64,000 nt of DNA from Strigamia acuminata (lineage: Eukaryota; Arthropoda; Chilopoda; Geophilomorpha; Linotaeniidae): the NCBI GenBank assembly GCA_949358305.1, contig OX442318.1, forward strand, positions 11,888,517-11,952,516, given 5' to 3'. The notes below the pieces were generated by a model. It did not search any database, was not told where the DNA came from, and saw only the letters and a program-made list of their open reading frames with translations. Below, piece after piece: positions 37,658 to 51,400 of this stretch. Every line of letters starts with the position of its first letter. The stretch's first letter is position 1. The translations under genes and the position numbers were made by a program.

Positions 37658-37994
37658 GCATATTCTCATCTGGGCCTGTAAAGAAACAAATTTTAAAACT
37701 ATTAGCACTTTTGTAATTTAAATTAAACACATGAACCAAAATATTCTAACACAAGCAGGTTTAGCCAGATTTTGGAAATAAAAAAACAGGAAACAATCTC
37801 TAAGAAGCTTTTTCTTCAATAAAATATTTTGTCACAAGTGGGTAGCATAAACACTTTGGATTCCACAACAGAAATCCACAACTGAATGCTATTTACCTCC
37901 ATAGCACATTATTGTACGGAGCAACTTGACTTTGAAATAGAATGAAATGTCTGTGTCTGACAGTGTTATCAGGACAAGGAAAGAGGAGAGTAGA

Positions 37995-39420
37995 TTACCA
38001 AAGTATTCTTTGATGTCTATCTTGTATCGGCAGACTCGAGTGATAGTCGGGCACCAGAAGCAAATCCTGCGTTGTCAATTCCAAACTAGGATATTTTAAA
38101 AGCTGATGATTTGATCTATCAGATGGAAGCATCGTTCTATCCGGTGGAAGAGGCTCAACTAATTGCATTTGACCTTCTATACTATCTCTTTCCTCCAATT
38201 CTACAGAACTGTTATCTGAAAATACATTTAAAAAAACATCATTTCCAGTTTTCAATCCAAATAATTTCATTGAGGTTGTGCTAAACGCAACGGAGCCAAA
38301 AGTTAGGTGATGTCGGCCCCTCGACGGATCGAAATTATATTGATTTGATATTGAAAGAAAATTACAATCAAGGATAACCTTTCTGCACCTTGTGCTGATA
38401 TTTCTGCTTGCATTCAAGAAGCTTATACCGGTATGTCAGTATAACATGCCGTCATAAGTGAAAAGGCTAGTTTTTTGGGTTTTTTCATTAAAAATTACCA
38501 GATGATTAACTATATTGGAATTTGAGTCAGAAATTTCAGTTTGCTGGACATTCTGACAGTTATTATTAAATTTTGTGTAAATTTCCAGAAATATAAGCCA
38601 ATTTCTTACATTTTGGACATCGAAAAATGCTTTTTAAGCTGGTTTTAGTTCATTTCTCATTGGTACTCATTTATAACGACATGCCAGTAAGAACGGGGAA
38701 AAACAGTAAATTGTTTCCAGTAAATAAGAAAACTGGTGCTTTTAAGATCATTTACACCTCTCCCTCTTTCGGCTCGTGCTCAATTTTACCCGCTCCCTTG
38801 TATTTCCACCTTTAACGCTATTTTTCCAAAACGAAATAACAGCGTTAAGCGTGCTTCGCCTCATAGCATCATTTATCATCACCGTTCACCAACCGATCGA
38901 CGGTGACAAAAACAACTCACATTTAGCAGGAGATCGTCTGCATTTCATCAAAATAACTCCGCATACTGCAACAACTAAAACAACAACTCCACCAATGGCA
39001 CCGAATAATTTCATCATACTATCATCACCAAAAGTTTCCAGCCATCCTAAAGTGCCTGTCACGAAAAAAACAAAAACAAACATCAACTTTAATTCATTTT
39101 CTATTTTTTTATTATTATTTTTTCTTCTTCACCAGAAATGTCCAATAAACAGGGCGTAGACGTTCCCTGAGTGTTATTAGCAGCGCAGTAGTAAGTGCCA
39201 TAATACTGCGGAGTATTGGGAACACTGAGAATACTGTGCAGTCCATAATTCTGAGTACTGTCTTCCAGACTGACGTTATCCAATACCCAAGAAAAGTCCA
39301 TGACTGGTGGGTTGCCCAGCCCTTCGCAAATAAGTGTGATTAGTCCTCGAGGGTCTGGTCTTTGGTACATTCTGCAATCCGGTTTATCTTTAAAAATAGA
39401 AAAATAACATTGGAATTTCT

Positions 39421-39451
<31 letters not shown>

Positions 39452-42400
39452 TTGTAATGACAGCCCAAGATTGAACAAATGCGTGTTGCACTGGATTTGC
39501 ATTCTGCATTGCTCCAAAAGAAATGTTTCACTATCTATCAACATCTGAATTTAATATTACTTTTATGATTCAAACTTTAACGTCTAAAAAAAAAATTGAA
39601 AAATGGAAAACCACACCCAACCCTCAACTCGATTTATCATCTTGACACTCAACTTTAAGAAGAAGAAGAAAAAAAATATGGAGATAAAGAGGAAGGGACC
39701 AATAGAAAATCACTTATGATTACCATCACAAACAAACATCACATCATAAATATGATATATTAATGCGTAAAGTGAATATCAAGCATGTCTGTATATCACT
39801 TAGGTAGTAATTTCCATGCTTCTCCAAACAAGTGTAAAATCCATCACTGTCTTGTAGAGATCACCCCTGGGAACAGCTGATGGGCTATGCACCAGTGAAG
39901 CCAGAAAGGAGTTCCTAGCGCGATCGCTTGTGGGCTGCCTTTTTTTCTTTTCCGCTGCATAATTATTATTCAATTGCGTAATTCAATCAAATAAACGTTG
40001 AATTTCTGCCCTAAAATAGCGTACCGCAAAACTTCAAATTGGCAATTAGCGCTGGGCCCGATTAAGCGCCGGGGTCCAAAAATTCACCAAAAAAACGACC
40101 GCGACACAGCGCAGACTTCGAGCAGTTTCGACAGGGCACAATGATAAAATTCCTGTCCTTTAATAAACATATGCTCATTTAGTTCGTCTCAGTGAGCTGA
40201 TTCCGAATATGTATGGTAGAAGGACCAAAAGTGCTGGACGGGCCCAGCGGGCTACCGGGAGTTTCCCGGTGGCCCGTGGCTGCCGTGGCCTGTCCCGACT
40301 TCATTAATTGTGGCCCGGACACCCAGATTTCCCGGCAATAAATTTGTTCCCAGTCCAGCCCTGAGTCTCGATCGCTAGTTTGCCGGACTTGTGCTCTACC
40401 AATTAAGCTACCCGGGACTCCAACAGAATCATGAACCGAAGCGCTCTTGTTCAACCAAACCGACATGTTCACCGAACGTAGCCACTTAACTTCACATTTG
40501 ACCTTGTCTTGTAATATTATATAGATGTATAATATTACAACAACACATGCTGGCTAACTGTCCGAGTCGTTCTGTGATGGTTTTTGAGTTTTACAGGTAA
40601 ATTGCAATTAAAACTCCTTCATTTTCGCTCGACTTCTTCTTTGGTATTATTATTAGCAGTAGAGGCAAAGATGAATTTTTTTTGCATCTCCAGCATTGTG
40701 CCCTACTTTGTAGACGTGTCGGTGCCAACACTGGTTATTAGCTATAAACACGAAGCCATAAAAGGACACTTGACTGAGTAAATTAACATTTTTCCGTGAA
40801 GCATGTCTTCGTTATCCACTGACTCTTTTCCACAATGAATAAACTGCTGTTTAGTGTTTAGACGACCTCAGTTTACCAAGTAGCCAACTAACTTTTTTAT
40901 GCCCAAAATCCAGAAATCCACAACAAATAAACTCCAAAAACCCCCTAACAGCTTCACTACAGACCAGGGCCGGATTTATAGGCTAAAGACGCTACAGCGA
41001 AGGACACCGTTGAGTAAAAAGTCCCCCAAAGTAAAAACTTAAATTTTTACAGTAATTTTTTGAAAATACGATATTCTTGGTGTCTCATCGGCGACTCTTA
41101 CAGGATAAAATACGGTAATTGGCTGTCTAGTAAGTGATTCAGTATAAACGGCCCGTTTCTTGCTTGCTCAGTGTTGGCCTTCTCCGACCTTCCTGTGCCC
41201 TGGTTCTTAAACCCTTACTTTTAAAACCAAATAATTGTATATATTACCGTATAACCTCGCGTACAATCCGACCCACGGATAATGCAACCCCCCATTTTAG
41301 GACGCTATTTTTGCTAATAAATGGTCTACGTGCGTATAATACGAGTTAGTAATTGTGTACCACAAACATAGTGCAACTCCCCCAATTATAAGTTGTAATT
41401 TCTGAATATATATATGCAGGGTGTCCCAAAAGTCTGAACCCCCCAAGTGATTTCCAAAATACTTGAGATATCAGAAAACTGAAAAAAAACTCATATAGGA
41501 AATCATTCATTGCGAATCTGATGGCATCCTCAAATTTGACCTTAAAGATCATTTTCAAGATCATTCACTTGGTAACTTCTAAACCAATCAGGTTAAAGCA
41601 AAATTTCCAATGAGAAAGTTGTAGATCACCATCAAATTAGTACTATCCAATTTATTTTAGTCATCTTAAGTTAAATGTTTTCGTTTTAAAATGAAAACAA
41701 ATCAGCTGAAATAAAGCCAGCCATTGTGGCAAAAATTAAATTTCTACTGCAAAAGTACTGAATTTCTTCAATAAATGTCACATCAGACTTTTGGGACACC
41801 CTGCATACGGTAAACATTTTTCTGAAGTGGCCTCGCACTAGCGTTTAAGAAGCATTGTTCAACCTTCGGGTGGCACAATACCTAAATCCAGGCCGGATAG
41901 AATTAATAGCGGGCTTACATAAAACATTGACAAAGACGTCCCTAAACACTTGTCCGTGTCGATTGGATGCGATACAAGTGTACGTTCCACTGTGTTCTCT
42001 CAGAATTCCCGAAGGAAATTGCAGGACTTCTCCACTCGGTATGGTCTGATTGCGGTGAATCCAGCGGTAAGAACTCTCTGGGTACGAGTAAGCCCGACAT
42101 CTCACCCTCACTTTTGTCGGAGTGTCTCCTTCGACCATGTCCACGGATTGTGCTGACACCGTGATGTTTTCTGGAGGATCTAGAGCAAAGTAATTTCATT
42201 TATTTTCTACAAAGTTAAAAATAAAATAAAATATAACGTTAAAAGGGTGAATCCAATTTATCAATTGAAATGGGAAGTTGAGTTCAAGCTTGTATGTTAA
42301 TTCTGGAAGTGTACGGTAGAGGTGATTGCATAAAAGGCAAAGACCTTTCTTGATCCAGCTCGAATGCATGTTTATGGATGAACATTGAAAATTCCATGTT

Positions 42401-45400
42401 GTTAAGAGAAGAGGGGGATGCGACCGGGTCAATTCGCTAAGATCTGCGAGGGTTAAGCCATAAATCAGAAAGAACCAATAACAAAACAAGCACTCGAAAA
42501 CCGCAAAGCGTGAAATTAAATAAAATTTCCAAAGGCGAAGAAGCGGCCTCAAAATGAGATTGTGATCCTGGTCTTAAAAATTTTCAGAATTTTTTCATTT
42601 ATACTGCTGCGAATCCCCTACCTTCTCATACATTTTTAGATGGATAGTCATGATAATAATTTATATATAGCCTATATTTTTTTTTTATATATTTTTTTAA
42701 AAATGTGTACATAAGATAGAAATGTGGGATAAGTTTTATTGTTCTGTCTAAATTTCTTGTAAAAGTGGGTTTCTGCAATTTTTAGGCAGAAAAATAAAAT
42801 TTTTATGCAGAAAAATGCAATTTTTATGCAGAAAAATGCAATTTTTATGCAGAAAAATGCAATTTTTATGCAGAAAAATGCAATTTTTAGGCAGAAAAAT
42901 TCAATTTTTAGACAGAAAAATGCAATCTTTAGACAGAAAAATGCAATCTTTAAGCAGAAAAATGCAATCTTTAGGCAGAAAAATGCAATCTTTAGGCAGA
43001 AAAATGCAATTTTTAGGCAGAAAAGTGCAATTTTTAGGCAGAAAAATGCAATTTTTAGGCAGAAAAATGCAATTTTTAGGCAGAAAAATGCAATTTCTAG
43101 GCAGAAAAATGCAATTTTTAGGCAGAAAAATGCAATTTTTAGGCAGAAAAATGCAATTTTTAGGCAGAAAAATGCAATTTTTAGGCAGAAAAATGCAATT
43201 TTTAGGCAGAAAAATGCAATTTTTAGGCAGAAAAATGCAATTTTTAGGCAGAAAAATGCAATTTTTAGGCAGAAAAATGCAATTTTTAGGCAGAAAAATG
43301 CAATTTTTAGGCAGAAAAATGCAATTTTTAGGCAGAAAAATGCAATTTTTAGGCAGAAAAATGCATATTTTAGGCAGAAAAATAATAAAAGTAGGTTTTA
43401 TGTCAGAATAATGTAATTTCAAACCAAAAAAATGCATTTTCATGTCAGAATAATGTAATTTCAAACCAAAAAATGCATTTTCATGCAAAAAAAAACCACA
43501 ATAATTTAATTTCTAAAATAAAAATCCAGAAAATCAACTAAAACTTCCGCCTGGCAATCGTCATTCACCCAGCAAAATATATCAACCGCTGTGGAAACAA
43601 ACCTTAATCCCACTACCACATTTCCTAATTGATAAGCATGTTATTAGCCACTAAATTAAAGCCATCACACCAAACCGTTGCTCTTCCAAAACATCCAAAA
43701 CCTTCAAGCGCAGAAAAACAACTCCACTCCAACAAGGACCCACGGGATCACCCCCAACATCCCTCCCACCCACCCGGGACTGATTTTTCATTCCATTAAC
43801 TATTATTCAGACACATTTCCATCGATTTTCCGCCATTTCTCCGTCCGCACGAGCCGCCTGGTGGCGAAATTGGCAAAATCGATAGAAATACTTCGCCCAA
43901 ATTGAAAGATTTAGCACAAACTGAAAATCCCGCTTACATTCCACTCTGAAATAAGCCGTGCTGGTCTGTCCCGGGCCCACTAAATTATCACTGCTCGAGC
44001 AGGTGTAATTAGCATTGTTGGCGTGTCGATCGAGTCGGCCGCCCGGCAGCGCCGACAAATTCCAAACCAGAGTGCTCATGACCGAGCGGAAGTCGTCGGT
44101 GCTCGAATCCGGTGGCAAAATGTCCGTTGTTATTGTATAATAACGCGTGCTGTCGATGACCATGCCGTTTTTGTACCAGTGGATGTCGCACAGCGGATCG
44201 CACTCCACACGACACGAGATGTTCACGTAGGCTGATGTCATGAGTGCGCCGTAGTAGTGAGGCAGGCGGTCGATGAATGTTGGTGGGGCTGGAAATGAGG
44301 AAATAATTAAATTTGTGCAGTGGTTAAAAGTTTGAGGTGGATTTGGTTTTTGTTTTTGGTTTGGGTTTTGTTGTGTTGTGGTGAAATTTGGATAGGGTGG
44401 TTGGTGGTTGGGTTGTGAAGGGAAGCCGGGTGTTGTGTGGGTCTTGGGGAGTACCGTAGGCTGGAAATTATTTTTTCGAATTTTGGCAGGGGGTTTGTCA
44501 AATTAGTGTCAGGTTTATGTCTGGTTTTTGTCAAGTTTTTGTCACGTTTTTGTCAATTTTTTTGAAGAATTATAGAGAAATTGGGGTGAAATTATGGTGA
44601 AATTTTGATAAAATTTTGATCAAACTTTGATCAAATTTTATTTGAATTTTAGTGAAATTTTAGAAAAGTTATAACAAATTGCAAAATTATGTAAAATCTG
44701 AAACAAATTTTGAAAAATCTGAACCACGTTTTGTAAAATTTTGTAAAATCTGAACCAAATTTAGTAAAATTTTGTAAAATTTTGTAAAATCTGAACCAAA
44801 TTTTGTATAATTTTGTAAAATTTTGTAAAATCTGAACCAAATTTAGTAAAATTTTGTAAAATCTGAACCAAATTTAGTAAAATTTTGTAAAATTTTGTAA
44901 AATCTGAAACAAATTTTGTAAAATTTTGTGAAATCTGAAACAAATTTTGTAAAATTTTGTAAAATCTAAAACAAATTTTGTAAAATTCTGTACAATCTGA
45001 AACAAATTTTGTAAAATTCTGTACAATCTGAAACAAATTTTGTAAAATTCTGTACAATCTGAAACAAATTTTGTAAAATTTTGTAAAATTGTGTCCAATC
45101 TAAAACAAATTTTGAACAATCTGAAACAAATTTTTTTTATATTTTCAGCAATCTCAAACAAATCTCAAACAACATTGATTAACATTGATTAACAACATTT
45201 CCTGGCTTTCAGACTCTTAACTTCAATAATTACTAAATCTCTTTAATTAAACATTAAAAAATATTTTTAAATTTATTACAACTTGAAAACCCCATATTTT
45301 AAATTTTGTTTGTTATTAGTACGTCCAGTCCACTCTAATTTAAGCTTACACTAATCTACGTAAGAGCAATTCAATCACCTAAGTTGCATGACCCCTAGAA

Positions 45401-48400
45401 GGTCCTGTCAAGGTCACTTAAGTATTATCTCAAAAACCACTAGAGAAGATTTTCAAATTACAAACTTCTGCAACACTTTAATACAATGAAGTTAAAATCC
45501 TCATGTTTCTATCGGAAACCAAACGGTGCAAAACAACATTGCAGTAAAGTATCTCCCTTTTGAGGGGCAGCGCTTTAATTTTGTATCAATTTTGCCTAAA
45601 CATACATTCATGTTACAATATCTTCCAAAAATTAATTCCACAATAATTCAAAACAAGAAATCATTTTTCATCTGCTGCCCCATCAACATTGTCACACTTC
45701 ACTGCAATATCTTCCGTAGAACTCTAATTTCATTCTCGCTATCCGTTTAATTTTCTAAATTACAATTTCAACTTCAGTGTGTGATAGTAAATCAATGGTG
45801 CTCTACAACTTTCTAATTGGAAATTTTCACCAATTTGTAATGGTTTTCTAAGGGAGCCCTTTGCTGACCTTTACACAGCATTCCAGAGGTCATTCATTAT
45901 TGAATTATTCTAAACACAGATGCACATTTTGATATTTACTACAACAAGCAATTTTATTTTAATCCATTCTTGTATATCCCAGTATTTCATTCCATTAGAA
46001 GCACCAAAAACAATTCATTACAGACTTTCCCTAAGGGACCCTTAAGTTGATAAGAAAAAAAAAATAGCAAATCAAAAGTTGGTATGGAAGAGAAAAAAGT
46101 TAAAGGGCACTCATAAATAGGTGCTTAGGGTTTATTAAGCAATTACAATATCTTTATCTGGTGTTGATAAAAGGAGCAGAGTTATAATCATATAAAAGGG
46201 AGTATTAATATCTCCTTTTGTTGAAGGTGGGTCTCATCAGATAAAAGTTGGGTAAAGGGAAATTGGCTTCCAACAAATTTCCAAGGTCACTGCAGACAGC
46301 CAGAAGGTCAAATATTGATTCATCAAGATAGTGGAGGGAGTAAAAAGGGAAAACAGTTTGAATTACTCTATGTGCTTGAAAAATACATTGAAATTATATT
46401 GCAATGCATTTTTAAACACATCGGGTTTTGGGAGAATGCATTTTGAAACACATGAATGCATTTTCAGTGCAATTGAGTATTATGAAATGATGCATTATTA
46501 TAAAATATAGTTTTAAACCATATGGAATTTGCTGACTAATTATTTTAATTAAAAATGGTTAATTTCAAAATTATAAATTTTTATCTGAAGGTGAGCTTTC
46601 CCTTTAATCATTCTGACTCAAAATGGGACTCTGAAATTAATTTATTGATAAGAAAAAAAATATTTTTAAATCATTTTTAGCTTAAATTTGAAATTAAAAT
46701 TGAAAAATATAAAATTGCTTTAAAAACTTAAAAAAAAAAAATAAAAAAGTGAAAAAAACTCTTTGAAAAAAAAATATAAATAAATAAATAAAAAATATAT
46801 ATTTTTCCATTTTGATCTATTTCTACATTTCTAACTTATTGTAATTTATTTTCCTCGTAAAATCAAAGAAAGAAAAATTTATACAAATTTAATAAAAAAA
46901 ATTTTTTTTTATAAAATCATTATTGTGCATTACCGTATACGACAATGTGTACCGTAGCCGAGGGACCCCCGCCGACCTCATTCACAGCCGAACATGTGAA
47001 ATTACCCTGAGTTTCCAACGTTACGGGTTCAATGGTCCATGAACCACTCACAACTTCTGCTATCACTCGTTGGCCCCGAGACCATCTACGGGTTAAAAAA
47101 AAATTTAAAAATTTATGTGGTACCAACATCATTACACACCTGACGAACCTCCTTTTATACTTTGCCTCGTTCACATTTCTTATATGAGGATAAACTTAAA
47201 TGTGTAAAAACCGCGTAAAAATGTGTAAAAATGTGTAAAAACATGTTTTAAACATTTGTGCACATTTTTTACACATTTTTACACACCTGTACACATTTTT
47301 TACACATTTTTTACACATCTGTACACTTTTTACACATTTTTACACATCTGTACACATTTTTTAAACGTTTGTACACATGTTTTGCAAATTTTTACACATT
47401 TTGACGCATTTTGACACATTTTTTACACGTTTTTACACATTTTTGCAAACCTTTAGACATTTTGCACGTTTTTACCCATTTTTCTACACCATCCATTTAA
47501 AATCAATGTAAATAAATTTAAAAAAAAATAAAAATATGCATAAATATTTAATAAAAAAAATTTCCAGAAAAAAAGTCAAAAATAGAAATCCAAAACACAC
47601 GTGCAGTAATGCAACAGATGCAACATGAGTACAATTTATGCGTTGCAGTGCACATCCCATGACAACTTCTACACAATGTTTAGCTTGCGAATCCATTTTG
47701 AAAATGGCAAGAGTGCAATGCGACAAGAACAAATCGGATTGAAGTTGACACATCCATAAATGCTGATTACTCCTCTCACTTTCCTCACACTTTAAAAAAT
47801 CTTACTAAAAAAAAACAAAAGAAAAAACATCCATTTCATTTCAACAAATCTATTAATGCCAATTTTTTTGCTTCCCTGCAATACACAAAATACCCGCAAT
47901 GCGAAATCCAATTTCCAAAATATCAATTGACATGTAAAATATTTATTTTGTATATTTTTTCCTGTCTAGGCCTTTAGATCTTGTTAAACCAACATCAAGC
48001 ATTAAAAATACTCCACTCATGTTCTATGCATTATACCTCTGTAGGATGTCTCATGAGTTTCTTCCGAGATATGAAAGTTTATTTAAAGTTTGCTTTAACA
48101 GGAAAGTTGCCGCATTGTCAAGCAATTACTTAGAATTTGCTGCATGTGTGCACCACTGAATGATACTGCAGCGCAATTTTGCTTGCAAGCAAATTCTCCC
48201 ACCGAAGTAATTTCGCCGCCACAAAATTCAGACTTCTGCACGAAAACCAAAGTTTCTTTCTGTGTTGCCTCGTGTTTATGTCCAATGAATTTAAACCAGC
48301 AATACACTTCTCATTTTAAGCCACAAACAATTTATAAATGTATAACCACATAAGCTGTGGCGCCCTTAAAGAATACCCCATGCCAATGGCACAACGCTAG

Positions 48401-51400
48401 CGGAGCAGTAAGGGGAAGCTGCCCCTTCAGAATCCAGGAGAGCACCACAAGGCTGCATCTATTTCTCCCATTGAACAAACTTTGCAAAAAAAACCTTAAA
48501 ATTATTGAATATTTGAATAAATAAGGAGAAATTTGATAAATTTTAGATAAAATCGACATCTAAATCTTATTTCTTGCCAAAAAATGGTAGGGGACAGTAT
48601 ATCGTTGGCTCGCCTCCGGTCGCCCTATACCATCAACTTGCCATTGCCAGAAGATGAGAAATTTCTTGTCTCTTCCTTGAAACACCAAACTTTACTTGGT
48701 ATTTACTGTTATTTTATCCTCTAGCCATGGCTACTTACAACACATTGGTAGCCATTGTCCGTCTTTTTTGGCCTCTTTGATTGTGCGTGTCTACGCATGC
48801 GCATGGTCTTGGTTATACAGTCGAACCTCGTTATAACGAACCGCAATATAACAAATATTTAAAAATGGCTTGGTTGGTTGATTGGCCATAGAACACCGTG
48901 TTAAAAAATTTTGATGTAACGAACTTTTGTTGTAACGAACCGATTTCGTGGGTCCCTTGCAATTCGTTATAACTACACCCCGGATATTTATGCAAAATAA
49001 ATTTGGTTTTATGCGCATAAAATATGCACTAAAAATTCCATTTTATGCAAAATAAAAATAAAAACATGCAAAATAAAAAAACATTTTTCGCTGTTTCCTT
49101 CCCGGAAAAATGGCAATTTATGCATTTATTCCTGATTATCGAAAAATATGCATTTATAGCCAATTTCGACTTTTTATTGAATAAAAATAATTCCTACACA
49201 TTTATGCATTTAACCGGGCCTTACTTATAACGAGGCTCGACTGTACAGCAAAAAGACGTCTGTTTGGTGGCATCTTGCTTGGCCCTGCTTTGATCCGCAG
49301 TCTTTCCTAGCGTGTTTACAACTTCGCTGTTTTCGAGATGATTACGCTTATTTTCTGCCTCAACTATCTCGTTCGCTTATATCAAATTTAACACACATAC
49401 CCCATGTTTTATTTTGCAACAGAATAGTGTAAAACAATGTAAACATTTCATTAAAATAACACTAATGTGCAATCCCATCTAACTTCATTTTCGCATAATT
49501 ATTTTCATCTGAGTCAGTGGTAAAGATGAAGCTTCAACTCACCAAAGCCTTGACCATTCTTCACGCAATCAATAAAAATAAACTAAAAAAAAAAATAAAA
49601 AAAAATACTCTATCTCTTTTATAAAAAATAATACTGCAATTGACTTTCACAATGTACTATTTTCCTCTTTCCAGTTCACCAACTTCTTTAGGCGAAGAGC
49701 TAGTGGAATTTTTATTATCACCAGTCCCTATCCTGCACTAGAAGCCGCCTGGCTGCATAAAAAGTACCTGCTACTTCTTAAACAAGATTCAAGTTGAACT
49801 TATTCAGCAGCTGGAAGCAAAAACGAGCGAACGAAAAGAGAGAAAAAGCGAGAACAAAAAAGAAAAAAAAAACTCTCAAGTGAACAACAAAAGTGAGAAA
49901 CAATTTCCATTGAGAAATTTGAGCAAGTGCGACCTCCGTGTTTGCTGTCGACAGCACATTGGAGGAAAAGGCCCCGTGTCGGTCATATCGAATGGAATGC
50001 CTTTGACAAAATCGATAATCCGTGAAAAATTCAAAGAAAGATACTTTCATACAATCATTTCATATCTGCCTGTCTTATTCGATTTCTCCACCTGTTTCCA
50101 ACTTCCAAATTTATCTTTCATTTTCTCCGTGCCCACCTCACCCGCCCCCCCTCCGCCCCCCCAACCAACACACTTTTTTTTTTGTATATTTTTACAATAC
50201 ATGCAAAGAAATCGAAATGCAGATTCAACTTTTCTTTTTATTCCATTCTTCTCAAGAACAAAATGGCAGTGAGTGCATGACAGTGCATGATTGAAGGGCC
50301 CCTAAAGAGCTGCCAACGCCAACACAAGGGATCCAATCACTGTGTTTGCCTCAACATTTCTTGTGATTCCTTTGGGACTGTCTCCTTTCAAATGGGAAAG
50401 CTCTTACTTTTCTTATCCAACCCAATGGGCTCATTAATTACTGGTATACAATAGGGACATTTCTAGAGATATTACAATCATATAAAAATAAACTACAGTA
50501 AAAAATATGTTTTATGTGCGTTTAAAAGCAGTAAAAACGTGCAAAATGGTTGCTATTCATATTAAATATAAATATAAAGCAATGTACTGTGTAAAATGGA
50601 TCATTTTTCAATGTTAATTCTTCTGTTCTGTTCCAATTCCACTCTGGAAACCTCAAGAAAATGTGTAAAAATGGTCCTTAGTTATCGCTAAGATGATTAA
50701 CCACAGAACGTTTCATCCGCCATTTGTTTCTGATTCTGATTCTGAATTGTGCTCCACCTGTTGGCGCAATATTACAACTCCCATAATGACCTGCTTTATC
50801 ATGGGTTTGATGCATTAGTGTTGGTACCATTGGTTCTGGAGTCACCAGAGTAGCAAATACCACATCATTCCTCTGCTTAGGTCTGTACCACGAATTCTAA
50901 TCCCTCCAAAAATGATGGTACTTTTTATTACTCTCGTTAAATGGGACTTCCTCGCAAAACATCCGGTATTTCCGCGGATTCTTTGAATCCTTTGGGCTTT
51001 CTGTAAGTTAGGTTTTATCTGATGTCCAATCTAGTCTGCATTTTTCCAATGCCGCTAGACTATAGGCATTCACCTAATGTTGGACTTTAACAATTTGCCA
51101 TTTGTCCGCAAAATGACTTCATTTTCTAGTCATTTCGGCCAAAGGTGGAACCACAATCACAAGACAGAATCGCTCTACTTTCTAACAATTGGTTTATTAT
51201 ACTCCAAACTGATATAACGAGGTCCTAACTCCTATTGGTTGAGCCGGATTACGCCTAACTGTGGACTGTGCTCTACTACGTGGAAAAATAGTTTTGTTTA
51301 TTTTGAATAAATTTCAGTGTAAAAAATGATTAGAATGATGGATTTTATTTATTTAGTAATAAAATATTTATTTTATTTGCTAAAATTCGCTTTTCCCCCT

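Noticed and set aside
41346-41564. Minus-strand reading frame inside the mariner-type MITE
   Set aside because: It crosses the MITE boundary and lacks any transposase motif.
42785-43400. CRISPR-like array
   Set aside because: The units are contiguous 21-bp repeats without unique spacers, and the genome is eukaryotic.
42805-43488. Long reading frames of about 200 residues on both strands
   Set aside because: They are by-products of a 21-bp tandem array whose period is a multiple of three; composition is monotonous and the array lies in an intron.
44649-45161. Repetitive reading frames rich in FTKFYKI/LQNFTKF
   Set aside because: Arise from an AT-rich intronic minisatellite; no family resemblance.
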